Assembly (NCBI RefSeq): GCF_018736065.1
Contig: NZ_CP076128.1
Coordinates: forward strand, 248,001 to 312,000
Direction: 5' to 3'
DNA: 64,000 bases
From: Flammeovirga kamogawensis
Lineage (GTDB): Bacteria; Bacteroidota; Bacteroidia; Cytophagales; Flammeovirgaceae
Positions 17,805 through 27,131 of the stretch are shown here, in pieces. The translations under genes were made by a program, and so were the position numbers. The notes under the pieces were generated by a model. That model saw only the letters and a list, made by a program, of their open reading frames with translations, was not told the DNA's origin and ran no database searches. Position 1 is the first letter of the stretch. Each line of letters begins with the position of its first letter.

Positions 17805-20800
17805 ATGGGATTTAAGGAATACAAAGGACTCGATCTAGTAGCTGCGAATAAAGAAATTCGTAAGTATTGGGAAGAGAACAATATCTTCGATAAATCGGTC
17901 TCAACGAGATCAGGAAATCCATCTTTCGTGTTTTATGAAGGGCCTCCTTCTGCAAACGGTGCGCCTGGTATTCACCACGTGATGGGCCGTGCAGTAAAGG
18001 ATCTTTTCAATAGATATAAGACATTAAAAGGATTTGAAGTAAAACGTAAAGCAGGCTGGGATACTCACGGTTTACCGGTAGAGTTGAAGGTAGAAAAAGA
18101 GCTTGGTATTACTAAAGAAGATATTGGTAAGAAAATTTCTGTTGATGATTACAATGCTGCTTGCCGTAAAACCGTAATGGAGTTTAAGGAGCAGTGGGAT
18201 GAGTTAACAAGACAAATGGGATATTGGGTAGATTTAGATACGCCTTATATCACTTTTGAGAAAAATTACATGGAGTCCGTTTGGTACCTCTTAAAAGAGT
18301 TATACAAAAAGGATTTAATATATAAAGGATATACTATCCAACCATTTTCTCCAGCAGCAGGTACTGGGTTAAGTTCTCACGAATTAAACCAGCCAGGTGC
18401 ATATAGAGATGTGACGGATACAACAATTACAGCTCAGTTTAAAGTAGTAAAAGACGATAACTCTTCTGCTTTATTCTCTGATGTACACGGAGATTTATTC
18501 TTCTTAGCTTGGACAACTACTCCTTGGACGTTATCATCTAATGCTGCTTTAGCAGTAGGTAACAACATTGATTATGTTAAAGTGCAAACGTACAATGCTT
18601 ATACACATGAGCCTGTTACTGTAATCTTAGCAAAAAATCGTTTAAATGCTTATATAAACAAAAAGCAATTAGACGCTGATTTTGATGCTTACGAAGCTGG
18701 CACTAAACTTATTCCTGCTCGTGTTGTAGGAGAGGTGAAAGGCAAAGATTTAGTAGGTGCTAAATATGAGCAGTTATTACCTTATGTTACTCCAGAAGGT
18801 AAAGCTTTTGAAGTAATTCCTGGCGATTTTGTAACTACTGAAGATGGTACTGGTATTGTGCATATTGCCCCAACTTTTGGTGCAGATGACCAGAGAGTAG
18901 CCAATCTTGCAGGAATTGCTCCTGTTGTAGTTTTTGATGAAAAAGGTGAACCACTTCCACTTGTGGATAAAACAGGTCGTTTTGTAAAAGAAATGGGCGA
19001 GTTTGGTGAGCAATTCATTAAAGCAGAATACGAAGGTGATGCAGTAACTGCAGACAAGTCTTACAAATCTATGGATGTTCGTCTTGCAATTAAATTGAAG
19101 ACAGAAAATAGAGCATTTTTAGTAGCCAAATATGTCCATAGTTACCCACACTGTTGGAGAACTGACAAACCTGTATTGTACTACCCGTTAGACTCTTGGT
19201 TTATCCGTACTACAGCGGTTAAAGATCGTTTAGTAGAACTAAACAAAACTATAAACTGGAAGCCGAAAGCAACTGGTGAAGGACGCTTTGGTAACTGGTT
19301 AGAAAACTTAGTAGACTGGAACCTTTCTCGTTCTCGTTATTGGGGTACTCCACTTCCAATTTGGAGAACGGAAGACGGTACGGAAGAAATCTGTATTGGT
19401 TCGGTTGCTGAATTAGGTGAAGAGGTAAAGAAAGCTGTGAAAGCAGGTGTAATGCCAAGAGATCCTAAATATATTACTAAAGACGATGAGTTGACTGAAG
19501 AGTTTGACTTGCACCGTCCGTATGTAGATGATATCGTTTTAGTGTCTAAAAATGGTGTTCCAATGAAACGTGAGTTAGACTTGATCGACGTTTGGTTCGA
19601 CTCAGGAGCTATGCCTTACGCACAATGGCATTATCCATTCGAAAATAAAGAGATCTTTAAAGGATCTTTCCCTGCAGATTTTATTGCTGAAGGTGTTGAC
19701 CAAACACGTGGTTGGTTCTTTACTTTGCATGCAATTGCTGGAATGACTCAAGATAGCATTGCTTATAAAAATGTTGTATCTAATGGTTTAGTATTGGATG
19801 CAAAAGGAGCAAAAATGTCTAAACGTGTAGGTAACGTAATTAATCCATTCGAAACAATGGACGAACACGGTGCAGATGCTACACGTTGGTACATGATATC
19901 AAATGCTAACCCTTGGGATAATCTTAAATTTGATTTAGAAGGAGTTAAAGAGACAAAACGTAAGTTCTTTGGTACTCTTTATAATACATATTCATTCTTC
20001 TCATTGTATGCAAACTTGGATAATTTCACTTATTCAGAAGCAGAAATTCCAATGGAAGAGCGTCAAGAATCTGATCGTTGGATTTTGTCTCGTTTAAATA
20101 CTTTAATTAAGGAAGTAGATGAGGCATTAAATGAATACGAGCCAACAAAAGCGGCAAGAGCTATCCAAACATTTACTTTGGAAGACATGTCGAACTGGTA
20201 CGTACGTTTAAACCGTAAGCGTTTCTGGAAAGGAGATTACGCTACAGATAAGATCTCAGCATACCAAACGTTGTATACTTGTTTAGAAACAATTTCTCAA
20301 TTAATGTCGCCAATTGCGCCATTCTTCTCAGATAGATTGTTCCAAGATTTGAATGCAGCTACGAAGAAAGATACTTCAGAATCTGTGCATATCTCTAACT
20401 TCCCAGAAGTAAACGAGGCATTGATTGATGTAGACTTAGAAGAAAAAATGCGCTTGGCACAAGTAATTTCATCTCTTACGCACTCAATCCGTAAGAAAGA
20501 GAAATTGAAAGTACGTCAGCCATTACAAAGAATATTGATTCCAGATGTAAATGCAAAAGTTACTGCTCAAATTAAAGCTGTACAAGATGTAATTGCATCG
20601 GAAGTAAACATTAAAGAAATTGACTTCTTAACAGAAGAAAATGAAGGAATGTTTGTGAAACACATCAAACCAAATTTTGCTACTCTTGGTAGGAAATATG
20701 GAAAATTGATGAAAGGAATCTCTGCTCAGATTAATCAAATGTCTCAGGACGATATCAAAGCTATTGAAACAAATAAAGGAACAACTTTAGACGTTGATGG

Positions 20801-21176
20801 TAATGAGGTTGTTTTAGGAATAGAAGATGTATTGATTACTTCTGATGATATCCCAGGTTGGTCTATGGCGAAAGATCAAGGTGTTACAGTAGCACTTGAT
20901 ATTACGCTTACAGAAGAACTTAAAAAAGAAGGTATTGCTCGTGATATTGTAAATAGAGTACAAAATATCCGTAAGGAATTAGGACTTGAAGTACAAGATA
21001 AAATTAATATCGTTGCAGAAAAAGGTGATGAGTTAGTTAACGCAGCGTTAGCAACTTTTGGTTCTTATATCTGTGATGAGACACAGGCTTTATCTTTAAC
21101 TGTTGAGGATACTGTTACAAATGCAATAGTTGTAGATCTTGATGGTGTAGAAGTTAAACTAAGTGTAAGTAAATAA
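17805..21176 (+). CDS. ileS: Isoleucyl-tRNA synthetase, type 2, with GXHH signature
   Basis: Charges tRNA-Ile; essential, cytoplasmic. 1123 aa, the length of the eukaryote-like IleRS2 branch, which lacks the C-terminal zinc finger of E. coli IleRS and is tolerant of mupirocin. Order: Rossmann core start, editing domain (about residues 200-400), second half of the core with KMSKR (residues 670-674), anticodon-binding helices and C-terminal domains. The class I HXGH signature is replaced by G55-I56-H57-H58 in PPSANGAPGIHHV: first and third residues are swapped. This swap is known from a subset of IleRS2 enzymes with extreme mupirocin resistance. The rest of the enzyme looks intact. Monocistronic, with a palindrome upstream and a strong terminator downstream. 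Confidence 0.97.
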   Translation: MGFKEYKGLDLVAANKEIRKYWEENNIFDKSVSTRSGNPSFVFYEGPPSANGAPGIHHVMGRAVKDLFNRYKTLKGFEVKRKAGWDTHGLPVELKVEKELGITKEDIGKKISVDDYNAACRKTVMEFKEQWDELTRQMGYWVDLDTPYITFEKNYMESVWYLLKELYKKDLIYKGYTIQPFSPAAGTGLSSHELNQPGAYRDVTDTTITAQFKVVKDDNSSALFSDVHGDLFFLAWTTTPWTLSSNAALAVGNNIDYVKVQTYNAYTHEPVTVILAKNRLNAYINKKQLDADFDAYEAGTKLIPARVVGEVKGKDLVGAKYEQLLPYVTPEGKAFEVIPGDFVTTEDGTGIVHIAPTFGADDQRVANLAGIAPVVVFDEKGEPLPLVDKTGRFVKEMGEFGEQFIKAEYEGDAVTADKSYKSMDVRLAIKLKTENRAFLVAKYVHSYPHCWRTDKPVLYYPLDSWFIRTTAVKDRLVELNKTINWKPKATGEGRFGNWLENLVDWNLSRSRYWGTPLPIWRTEDGTEEICIGSVAELGEEVKKAVKAGVMPRDPKYITKDDELTEEFDLHRPYVDDIVLVSKNGVPMKRELDLIDVWFDSGAMPYAQWHYPFENKEIFKGSFPADFIAEGVDQTRGWFFTLHAIAGMTQDSIAYKNVVSNGLVLDAKGAKMSKRVGNVINPFETMDEHGADATRWYMISNANPWDNLKFDLEGVKETKRKFFGTLYNTYSFFSLYANLDNFTYSEAEIPMEERQESDRWILSRLNTLIKEVDEALNEYEPTKAARAIQTFTLEDMSNWYVRLNRKRFWKGDYATDKISAYQTLYTCLETISQLMSPIAPFFSDRLFQDLNAATKKDTSESVHISNFPEVNEALIDVDLEEKMRLAQVISSLTHSIRKKEKLKVRQPLQRILIPDVNAKVTAQIKAVQDVIASEVNIKEIDFLTEENEGMFVKHIKPNFATLGRKYGKLMKGISAQINQMSQDDIKAIETNKGTTLDVDGNEVVLGIEDVLITSDDIPGWSMAKDQGVTVALDITLTEELKKEGIARDIVNRVQNIRKELGLEVQDKINIVAEKGDELVNAALATFGSYICDETQALSLTVEDTVTNAIVVDLDGVEVKLSVSK

Positions 21177-21197
21177 TTACTTACTTTAGGTATAAAT

Positions 21198-21234
21198 AAA
21201 AAACGGACAGTGCGAAAGTACTGTCCGTTTTTTT
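21198..21234 (+). terminator. Terminator after ileS
   Basis: A perfect 14-bp stem (AAAAAACGGACAGT / ACTGTCCGTTTTTT) with an 8-base loop containing GCGAAAG. Confidence 0.92.
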
Positions 21235-21291
21235 CTTTACAAGAATTATGAAAAATAGAGGTAATCCCTAGTAAATAAATCAGGTATTACT

Positions 21292-22158
21292 TTATTTCAA
21301 TAAAGCATCTGTTAATCTTTGTTTGTAAGGTGGTTCTATCATAGATCCATGACCTCCATTAGGTATGCCATATACTGTTGCTCCCTTACCTGTTAAAAAG
21401 TTAATCTCTTCGTTTGTTAATCTTCCAACAGGTTCGTCTTTTTCGCCGTATGCATACACTACATTGCTTAAGTCTTTATTTTTTAGAAGAGTAGTATATC
21501 TATTTCTACCAAAACCAGCTTGTAATCTCATTTTAGCATAAACTTCTTCTTTTTCAGTTTTTGTTACATCAGAAGTAAAATGACGTTCAGTAAGTGTTAC
21601 ACCATCTCTAAAATAGTAACCTCTTCTTTCGTTAAATTCTTGCCAAAGTTTGTTAGGAAAATCCAGACGACCAGCCATTATTAAATACTTCTTTGCTATG
21701 TTTTTATGTTTTGCAATTAAGGCAGGAATTAAAATCGCTCCAAAAGAATGTCCTACTATATAAACTTCTTTTCCCTCATCCTGAAAATGTTCTGCAACTC
21801 TCTGAAGAATTTCGACAGAAACATCATTTTCTTTGATTGCCTGTTCTACAGTTAAATTTAATTTAGCATCAATAACAGCAGGATTTAATGAGTTTGATTG
21901 ATGTACATAAACTTCATGATACATTGATAATTCTAGATCATCAAAATAAGAAGTATCAAGGTCTTGATCAGGACCACCATTAGAATAAAGAATTACTTTA
22001 TTTGAAGATAAATTACCTTTTTCTTTATACAATTTAGTGATATCAGAAGGTATCTGAGTGGTCTCATGACTTACAGATATTTCTTCGTCTTTTTTACATG
22101 ACGAAATAAATAATAATAAACTCAATAAACTGATGAGAGATAAATGTCTTATTTTCAT
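21292..22158 (-). CDS. Alpha/beta-hydrolase lipoprotein
   Basis: 288 aa. SPII signal peptide with lipobox ISSC (Cys21) followed by KKDEE, so a membrane-anchored protein. The hydrolase fold has a nucleophile elbow GHSFG (Ser in VYIVGHSFGAIL), an acid in YGEKDEPVG and a His in NGGHGSM. There is no HGGG, so it differs from the esterase at 12794. Substrate unknown. It stands alone, convergent with ileS, and the intergenic region upstream (22159-22326) is AT-rich. Confidence 0.75.
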   Translation of the reverse strand: MKIRHLSLISLLSLLLFISSCKKDEEISVSHETTQIPSDITKLYKEKGNLSSNKVILYSNGGPDQDLDTSYFDDLELSMYHEVYVHQSNSLNPAVIDAKLNLTVEQAIKENDVSVEILQRVAEHFQDEGKEVYIVGHSFGAILIPALIAKHKNIAKKYLIMAGRLDFPNKLWQEFNERRGYYFRDGVTLTERHFTSDVTKTEKEEVYAKMRLQAGFGRNRYTTLLKNKDLSNVVYAYGEKDEPVGRLTNEEINFLTGKGATVYGIPNGGHGSMIEPPYKQRLTDALLK

Positions 22159-22326
22159 ACTATTAATTGTTAGTGTTTTGATTTACACTAAAGACATCTA
22201 ACTAATAATTGAAGACATTTTGTTAAGACTTATTATTCTTTTAAAAAATTAGCCTCTTTAAGTTACTCCAAAGAATAGATAATGAATTTCATTAATTACT
22301 TAATATACCATATTGTTTATTGCACT

Positions 22327-22728
22327 TTATTCTATTTCTAAAGTTGTTGTTTTACCATCGGGGTCAACCCAATCTATTTTCCAAAGGTTAATATTCTCGG
22401 AAACGACTTTAGGAAGATCTATTTCAAATACATCTTGGTTCTTCTTACCAATAGCTTGTTTGGCTTTTAAAATAATCACTTTTTTCTCTTTGTCAAAAGT
22501 AGCATTTACCTCATAAATGAGTAAAGCAGAGTTCTTTATAGAGTTGTATGTTTTTACTTTTAGTTGATTATTTTTAATGAGTAACTCAGGTTTGTTACTC
22601 ATTTCTGCATAAAAAACTCCTTGTTCACCAATAGATGAACAGGCCCCTAATAGAATAGCAATTAGAGGGAATAAAACTTGTTTGGAAAAACTAGACTTAC
22701 GATACAAGTAACTCATTTTAATAATCAT
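22327..22728 (-). CDS. Small lipoprotein of unknown function
   Basis: 133 aa with a basic N-terminus and lipobox LLGAC near residue 30, then a ~100-residue all-beta domain without recognised motifs. Its ATG overlaps the stop codon of the upstream methyltransferase gene by one base (TAATG), indicating translational coupling. A second in-frame Met (residue 5) is also possible. I do not recognise the family. Confidence 0.65.
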   Translation of the reverse strand: MIIKMSYLYRKSSFSKQVLFPLIAILLGACSSIGEQGVFYAEMSNKPELLIKNNQLKVKTYNSIKNSALLIYEVNATFDKEKKVIILKAKQAIGKKNQDVFEIDLPKVVSENINLWKIDWVDPDGKTTTLEIE

Positions 22729-23408
22729 TATTTAGCTGTTTTGATACCAAAAATAATAGGATGAGTCTCATCATTACCTTCAAAATCTTCATTATACCCA
22801 TGTTTTAAAATACCAGAGTGAAGAACTGTCATGCCTTGTTCTAAGAAAATATTTTCGTATTCTTTTAAAGAATAATTTTCCCAAAACATCTCTACGCCAA
22901 AGAAATCGTCTTCAGTATAACCTTCTTCATTTAAAGTGGCTAATGTTAATAGAAAATAGCCTCCAACTTTTAGACCTTTTGCCATTTTATTAAATAGCTT
23001 TAATTGCTCTTCTTTTTTCAAATGGAAGATAGCGTAATAGCTTACAATAGCATCCCAATAGTTTTCTTGAAAATCAAAAGTTGAAATATCTGAACAAATA
23101 AAGTGAGCATTTGGGATATTTATTTTTGCGTTTTCAATTTGTTTTTCAGAGATATCTACTCCAGTTAATTGAAATTTAGATAGGATTTTAGAGACTGGAA
23201 CACCATTTCCACAACCTAAATCCAATACTTTAGCATTTTGATCTACAAGTTTATCAGTTAATAATTTTAAGGAAGGTTCTGTTTTTTTATTGCGAACTTT
23301 AGAATAATCTGATGAACATTTATTGTAGCCATCTTTTACTACCTTTTTATGGTCGAAATTTTTATCCTTTATATTTTTCATTGTTGTATATTTTTGATTG
23401 TCAACCAT
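22728..23408 (-). CDS. Class I SAM-dependent methyltransferase
   Basis: 226 aa. Residues ~60-160 carry the SAM fold: motif I VLDLGCGNGVPVS, an acidic loop TGVDISEKQIENAK, motif II region FICSDISTF and the post-motif YWDAIVSYYAIFHL. This Methyltransf_25/11 type acts on many small molecules; the acceptor cannot be read. The N-terminal nine residues could be dropped if translation starts at Met10. It is translationally coupled to the small lipoprotein gene downstream. Confidence 0.8.
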   Translation of the reverse strand: MVDNQKYTTMKNIKDKNFDHKKVVKDGYNKCSSDYSKVRNKKTEPSLKLLTDKLVDQNAKVLDLGCGNGVPVSKILSKFQLTGVDISEKQIENAKINIPNAHFICSDISTFDFQENYWDAIVSYYAIFHLKKEEQLKLFNKMAKGLKVGGYFLLTLATLNEEGYTEDDFFGVEMFWENYSLKEYENIFLEQGMTVLHSGILKHGYNEDFEGNDETHPIIFGIKTAK

Positions 23409-23742
23409 ACATATAAGTAAGAGTAAACAATAATGGGTGTGTTTTTTTTGAGATTTTGAAATAGAATAGGTTTATCAATAAATATAGAATAATCTTTTTA
23501 GAGTATACTATCAAATTAAAGAGTAATTTAGTTATTGATGAGATTCGATGTATTCTACTATAAAACGTTTCTTTCATCTCAATAAAAGTATTACAATTCA
23601 AAAGGCTTATAATTGAAAATGATTGATTAGAAGACCAATTTTTCCGAATGTTTAAAATATACAATTTCTTCTATTACTTGCTTCATACTTTTGTATTACT
23701 TAAACAGTTTAGAATTCGATAAATAATCAAAAAAATAAGAAT

Positions 23743-24597
23743 ATGAATAATAAAAATCTAGCATCATTCAGTGTACCCTTTAATACAACTACCTTATTTT
23801 TATTTTCAACATCTGGTAGTCAATCATCAATAGAAAAACACAATAAAGCTCTACATTCATTATCTGCAAATTTGACTTATTTTACATTCCCTCATAAAAT
23901 TAGTGCAAAAGAATATGCTAATTTATTAAAGTCACCCATAACTAGAGGGGGAGCAGTTACAGGGCAAGGGTTAAAATCAGAAATAATACCATTCCTTGAT
24001 GAAACAGAAGCATTGGCACAAAATACAGGAGCAGTAAATACGGTAGTAAACAGAAATGGGAAACTCTATGGTTATAATACAGATGCATTTGGTTTTGAAA
24101 CTGCTGTAAAAAAGCATATTAAAGAATCTGGGTTGGAAATAAATAATGCAGTTATCTATGGCAATGGTGGGGTCTCAGGAGTGGCTTCGTATGTGTTGAA
24201 AAATATGGGGATTAATGTGACAATGAGGGGTAGGAATCAGGATAAAGTTAATAAAAAGATGAAAGAGCTTAAATTAACTGATTTTTCTGGGCCCTTTGAT
24301 TTGGTAGTAAATGCGACACCAATGTCATCCTATCAATTAAGTGAAGTTGCTGGATTTCTGGAAATACTGGACGGTTCTAAAATGGTTTTTGATCATAATA
24401 TGCCTGAAAAAGATAATAAAATAAATTACCTAGAACAATTTTGCCTAAAGACCAATACGCATTTTATTCCAGGAAAAGAGATGTATGTACCTCAAATGAT
24501 TAAGCAATGGAAACTTTTTATGGATGGAGTGCAAGATATTTCTGGTAATGCACTAGAAATATCTGAAGATGATATAAAAAGGCATTGGAATGTTTAA
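23743..24597 (+). CDS. Divergent shikimate dehydrogenase-like protein
   Basis: 284 aa. Core AroE features are present: NTGAVNTVV, GYNTDAFGF (catalytic Asp), the nucleotide loop VIYGNGGVSGVASYVL, VVNATPMSS, and PGKEMYVPQMIKQWKLF near the C-terminus. The N-terminal substrate domain is unusual: the S.S pair lies in SGSQSS and the catalytic-Lys segment reads GGAVTGQGLKSEI, with one extra residue compared with the classical NVT.P.K. The NADP-specific Arg cluster is represented by MRGRNQDK. It may be the cell's shikimate dehydrogenase or, as the divergence suggests, an AroE paralogue (SdhL or quinate type). aroG and aroB are 11 kb away. Confidence 0.75.
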   Translation: MNNKNLASFSVPFNTTTLFLFSTSGSQSSIEKHNKALHSLSANLTYFTFPHKISAKEYANLLKSPITRGGAVTGQGLKSEIIPFLDETEALAQNTGAVNTVVNRNGKLYGYNTDAFGFETAVKKHIKESGLEINNAVIYGNGGVSGVASYVLKNMGINVTMRGRNQDKVNKKMKELKLTDFSGPFDLVVNATPMSSYQLSEVAGFLEILDGSKMVFDHNMPEKDNKINYLEQFCLKTNTHFIPGKEMYVPQMIKQWKLFMDGVQDISGNALEISEDDIKRHWNV

Positions 24598-24781
24598 ACT
24601 TTAATTGACTTAACTTATCAAATTACCATACATCAATTTATAAGAATGTAATAACCTACATCTTTGTATCAGTTAGGTAAGTAATAGTAATTAATTTCAT
24701 GAGTAGATATTCTATTTGTGATGAAAAACATAACCCGGAAACCTAATAGATTCAATTTCTGTTTGTTTTAAAAACTTATAT

Positions 24782-24809
24782 GGTCCAAGTGAAAACTTGG
24801 ACTTTTTTT
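24782..24809 (+). terminator. Terminator, upstream of the NAD(P)-binding/membrane fusion gene
   Basis: An 8-bp stem (GTCCAAGT / ACTTGGAC) with a 4-base loop and seven T. It is 185 bases beyond the AroE-like gene, the only plus-strand gene upstream. The stretch 24598-24781 holds no ORF I can support, so this is either a long 3' UTR or the end of a short RNA. Confidence 0.75.
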
Positions 24810-24888
24810 ATTATCATAAGTCAATTTTTATTAATTGAAAACACTTCATTTTTGGTTTATGAAAAATGAAATTAAAATGAGAAATAAT

Positions 24889-26016
24889 ATGAAAACAATA
24901 GTTCTTTTTGGAGCAACAGGAGCTACAGGTTCAATTTTACTTGAACAGCTTATTAACGATAATCAAATAAAAAAAATAATAACTTTTACTAGACAAAAAC
25001 TTGATGATAATGATAAGGTAGTTCAATATATCTTAAAAGATTTTACTCAATTAGACTCCATAAATATTAATGCCGACAGTGTTGTTACTTGTTTGGGTAC
25101 TACATTAAAAAAAGCAGGTTCTATTGAAGCTTTTGAGAAAATAGATAGAGACCTTATCTATCAAATAGCCCTTTGGACGAAAAATAATCAGATAAAAGAA
25201 TTTCACACTTTAAGTTCTGTGGGAGCAAGCACAAAAGCATCAAATTATTATTTACGTGTAAAAGGCGAAATGCAAGAGCTAGTAAAAGGCGTAGAGATTG
25301 AAAATACTGTTTTTTATCAACCATCATTATTAAAAGGGGCAGATAGAAAAGAATTTAGATTGAAAGAATCTGCAAGTCAATTCTTTTTTCAATTAATAGC
25401 TGACGTATCACCAACATTTGAGAAATATGCTCCAGTAGATGTTAAAGAAATGTCAACTTTTATTCATCAAAATCTATTTAAGAATAACCATGGTGTTACT
25501 TTTTATTCGTCATCAGAAATTAATAGTGTTTCTTTTTTAAGTGGAATAGAGTATTTTAATAAAGAAAAAATAGTAGCTAAATATCTGTTTTTACTAGGAG
25601 GTATTATTGCTGCTATTCAAGCCGTAATCTACTCATTATCATCATCTATTTTTATTAAAGGAATAAGTATTTCTATTTTAGTTACATCGATATTGGCTTT
25701 TATGGTTGGAGGTGTGATTTTAATTCAAATACCTCATTACATAAGTTCATTAAAAAAAGAGCTTGATTTAGGGACTCCTTTCGTAGAAGCACTAAGAATT
25801 AGTAAGGTGATCAAAACATTTAATAGATTACTTACATCTGAACTTCTTACATTAGTAGGAGGAACTATTTTAGGATTCGGTTTTAGCAATCAATTATTAC
25901 AGGGGATAGGGTTCGGTGCGGTTTTCTCAGCATTTACGTTATTATTAATTGATACAAACTTAATATCGAATGCTAAAAAATATAATAACTGGTTTTTAAC
26001 AGAAGCATATAAATGA
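24889..26016 (+). CDS. HTATIP2-like NAD(P)-binding domain fused to a membrane domain
   Basis: 375 aa from the ATG at 24889, which puts the dinucleotide loop at the usual N-terminal place (MKTIVLFGATGATGSIL); further upstream starts (ATG at 24859 or 24877, TTG at 24835) are possible. Residues ~1-220 resemble TIP30/HTATIP2-type extended SDR proteins: VVTCLGTTLKKAGS, EFHTLSSVGAS and YLRVKGEMQ with the YxxxK pair. Residues ~230-370 are unlike that family: four or five hydrophobic helices separated by a short charged loop (SSLKKELDLGT). The stop overlaps the next gene's ATG by four bases, so the small membrane protein is likely a partner. Function unknown. Confidence 0.75.
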   Translation: MKTIVLFGATGATGSILLEQLINDNQIKKIITFTRQKLDDNDKVVQYILKDFTQLDSININADSVVTCLGTTLKKAGSIEAFEKIDRDLIYQIALWTKNNQIKEFHTLSSVGASTKASNYYLRVKGEMQELVKGVEIENTVFYQPSLLKGADRKEFRLKESASQFFFQLIADVSPTFEKYAPVDVKEMSTFIHQNLFKNNHGVTFYSSSEINSVSFLSGIEYFNKEKIVAKYLFLLGGIIAAIQAVIYSLSSSIFIKGISISILVTSILAFMVGGVILIQIPHYISSLKKELDLGTPFVEALRISKVIKTFNRLLTSELLTLVGGTILGFGFSNQLLQGIGFGAVFSAFTLLLIDTNLISNAKKYNNWFLTEAYK

Positions 26017-26474
26017 TTACAACAGTTGCAGGATATTGGTTAATTCTAGGAACCCTTTTTGGACTTTGCATTTGGAAAGTTTATTTGGGAGCTATTATAT
26101 GTAGTGTAGTAGGTTTTTCTTTTCTAGAAATGCTTGTTTATACAAATGTACCAGTAATACTATCTGTAGTAGTTACTTATTTTCTGGGTCAACAAATTCT
26201 GCAATTATTTAATAATAAGAAGAATGGTTTTGATAAAAGGTTAAGGAAAGTTGTAGTGTTGTGGAATAAATATGGTTTTATATCTGCAGCTATTTTGGCA
26301 CCTGTTCTTTTAGGAATACCTGTTTTTATAACTATCGGTTTACGTTTAAAAGAACCTTTTTCAAAACTTTTCTTTTCGGTGCTTACAATGTCTGTTTTAT
26401 GGACCTCATTACTATATATTTTTACAGATTATTTAAGTTTGACTGAGTATTTTGATGTGAGTAGTTATTTATAA
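26013..26474 (+). CDS. Small integral membrane protein (Sm_multidrug_ex-like)
   Basis: 153 aa with four or five predicted membrane helices and a basic loop (NNKKNGFDKRLRKVV) in the middle. The second half, KYGFISAAILAPVLLGIPVFITIGLRL, resembles the conserved region of the COG2426/PF06695 small multidrug export family, which is itself related to DedA proteins; no transport function has been shown for most members. ATGA overlap with the preceding NAD(P)-binding membrane protein implies co-translation and a shared role in the inner membrane. Confidence 0.65.
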   Translation: MITTVAGYWLILGTLFGLCIWKVYLGAIICSVVGFSFLEMLVYTNVPVILSVVVTYFLGQQILQLFNNKKNGFDKRLRKVVVLWNKYGFISAAILAPVLLGIPVFITIGLRLKEPFSKLFFSVLTMSVLWTSLLYIFTDYLSLTEYFDVSSYL

Positions 26475-26518
26475 AAGGAGTGTAAACAAACTAATCTTTG
26501 TTAAAGTAATCTATAAAG

Positions 26519-26551
26519 TTGAGTATCATTTTGTTAAATTATTTACTTTTG
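26519..26551 (+). promoter_or_regulatory. Candidate promoter of the secreted 161-aa protein
   Basis: TACTTTTG at 26544-26551 fits TAnnTTTG, with TTG at 26519-26521 as a partial -33 element (22-base spacer), 30 bases before the ATG at 26582. Confidence 0.35.
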
Positions 26552-26581
26552 GTTTAGAATTTAACAGTTTCGTTTTTAATT

Positions 26582-27067
26582 ATGAAAAAACTCCTTTTAA
26601 CACTATCACTTTTAAGTATTTCTCTCTTTTCTTTAGCAAATCAAGGTACACCTTTATCAAAAGAAGATGCTATAGAAGAATTACAACAAATAATGATGAC
26701 CAGTGAAGTAAACTCTGGTAGTCTTGTTGAATTGAAATATTATGTAGAAAATGGGAATGTAAACTTTGATGATTATATATATATAGCTCAATTGCTTCAA
26801 GAGTATCCAGTCTACACTGCCTCATTATTAGAATCTGCACGTCAAATATCATTTTCGAGACGAGATACACCAGTTTATAAAGAATTAATAGAGTTGCCAT
26901 TTTTAGATCTAGCTTCTAAATATTCGGCAGATATAAAGAAATTATTAGTTGATGCTCTAAGATGTAGAAATGCTGAAGATGATGCAAAGTTACAATTACA
27001 AATAGATGCTTTAATTGCTAAATGCCATTATAAATCTATGGACGAGTTTAAGCTTGCACAGAAGTAA
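26582..27067 (+). CDS. Secreted helical protein of unknown function
   Basis: 161 aa. Clear Sec signal peptide (MKKLLLTLSLLSISLFSLA, cut before NQ). The mature part is acidic and predicted mainly helical, with repeated leucine-rich amphipathic stretches (DAIEELQQIM, SLVELKYYVEN, DLASKYSADIKKLLVDALR) and a single Cys near position 142 or so in each of CRNAED and AKCHYK, which could form a disulfide. It has its own candidate promoter. I do not recognise the family. Confidence 0.65.
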   Translation: MKKLLLTLSLLSISLFSLANQGTPLSKEDAIEELQQIMMTSEVNSGSLVELKYYVENGNVNFDDYIYIAQLLQEYPVYTASLLESARQISFSRRDTPVYKELIELPFLDLASKYSADIKKLLVDALRCRNAEDDAKLQLQIDALIAKCHYKSMDEFKLAQK

Positions 27068-27131
27068 TTAGAATCATGTATATTGCTTTTGATTTTAACT
27101 GCTAATTTGTTTTTTATCAAAGAGTAAGAGG

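Noticed and set aside
18777-19458. Antisense ORFs inside ileS
   Set aside because: Shadows of the ileS codon pattern; no start context or domain.
23401-23664. Minus-strand 87-codon ORF upstream of the methyltransferase gene
   Set aside because: Low-complexity Ile/Leu/Lys/Ser composition of AT-rich intergenic DNA, overlaps the methyltransferase start and has no domain.
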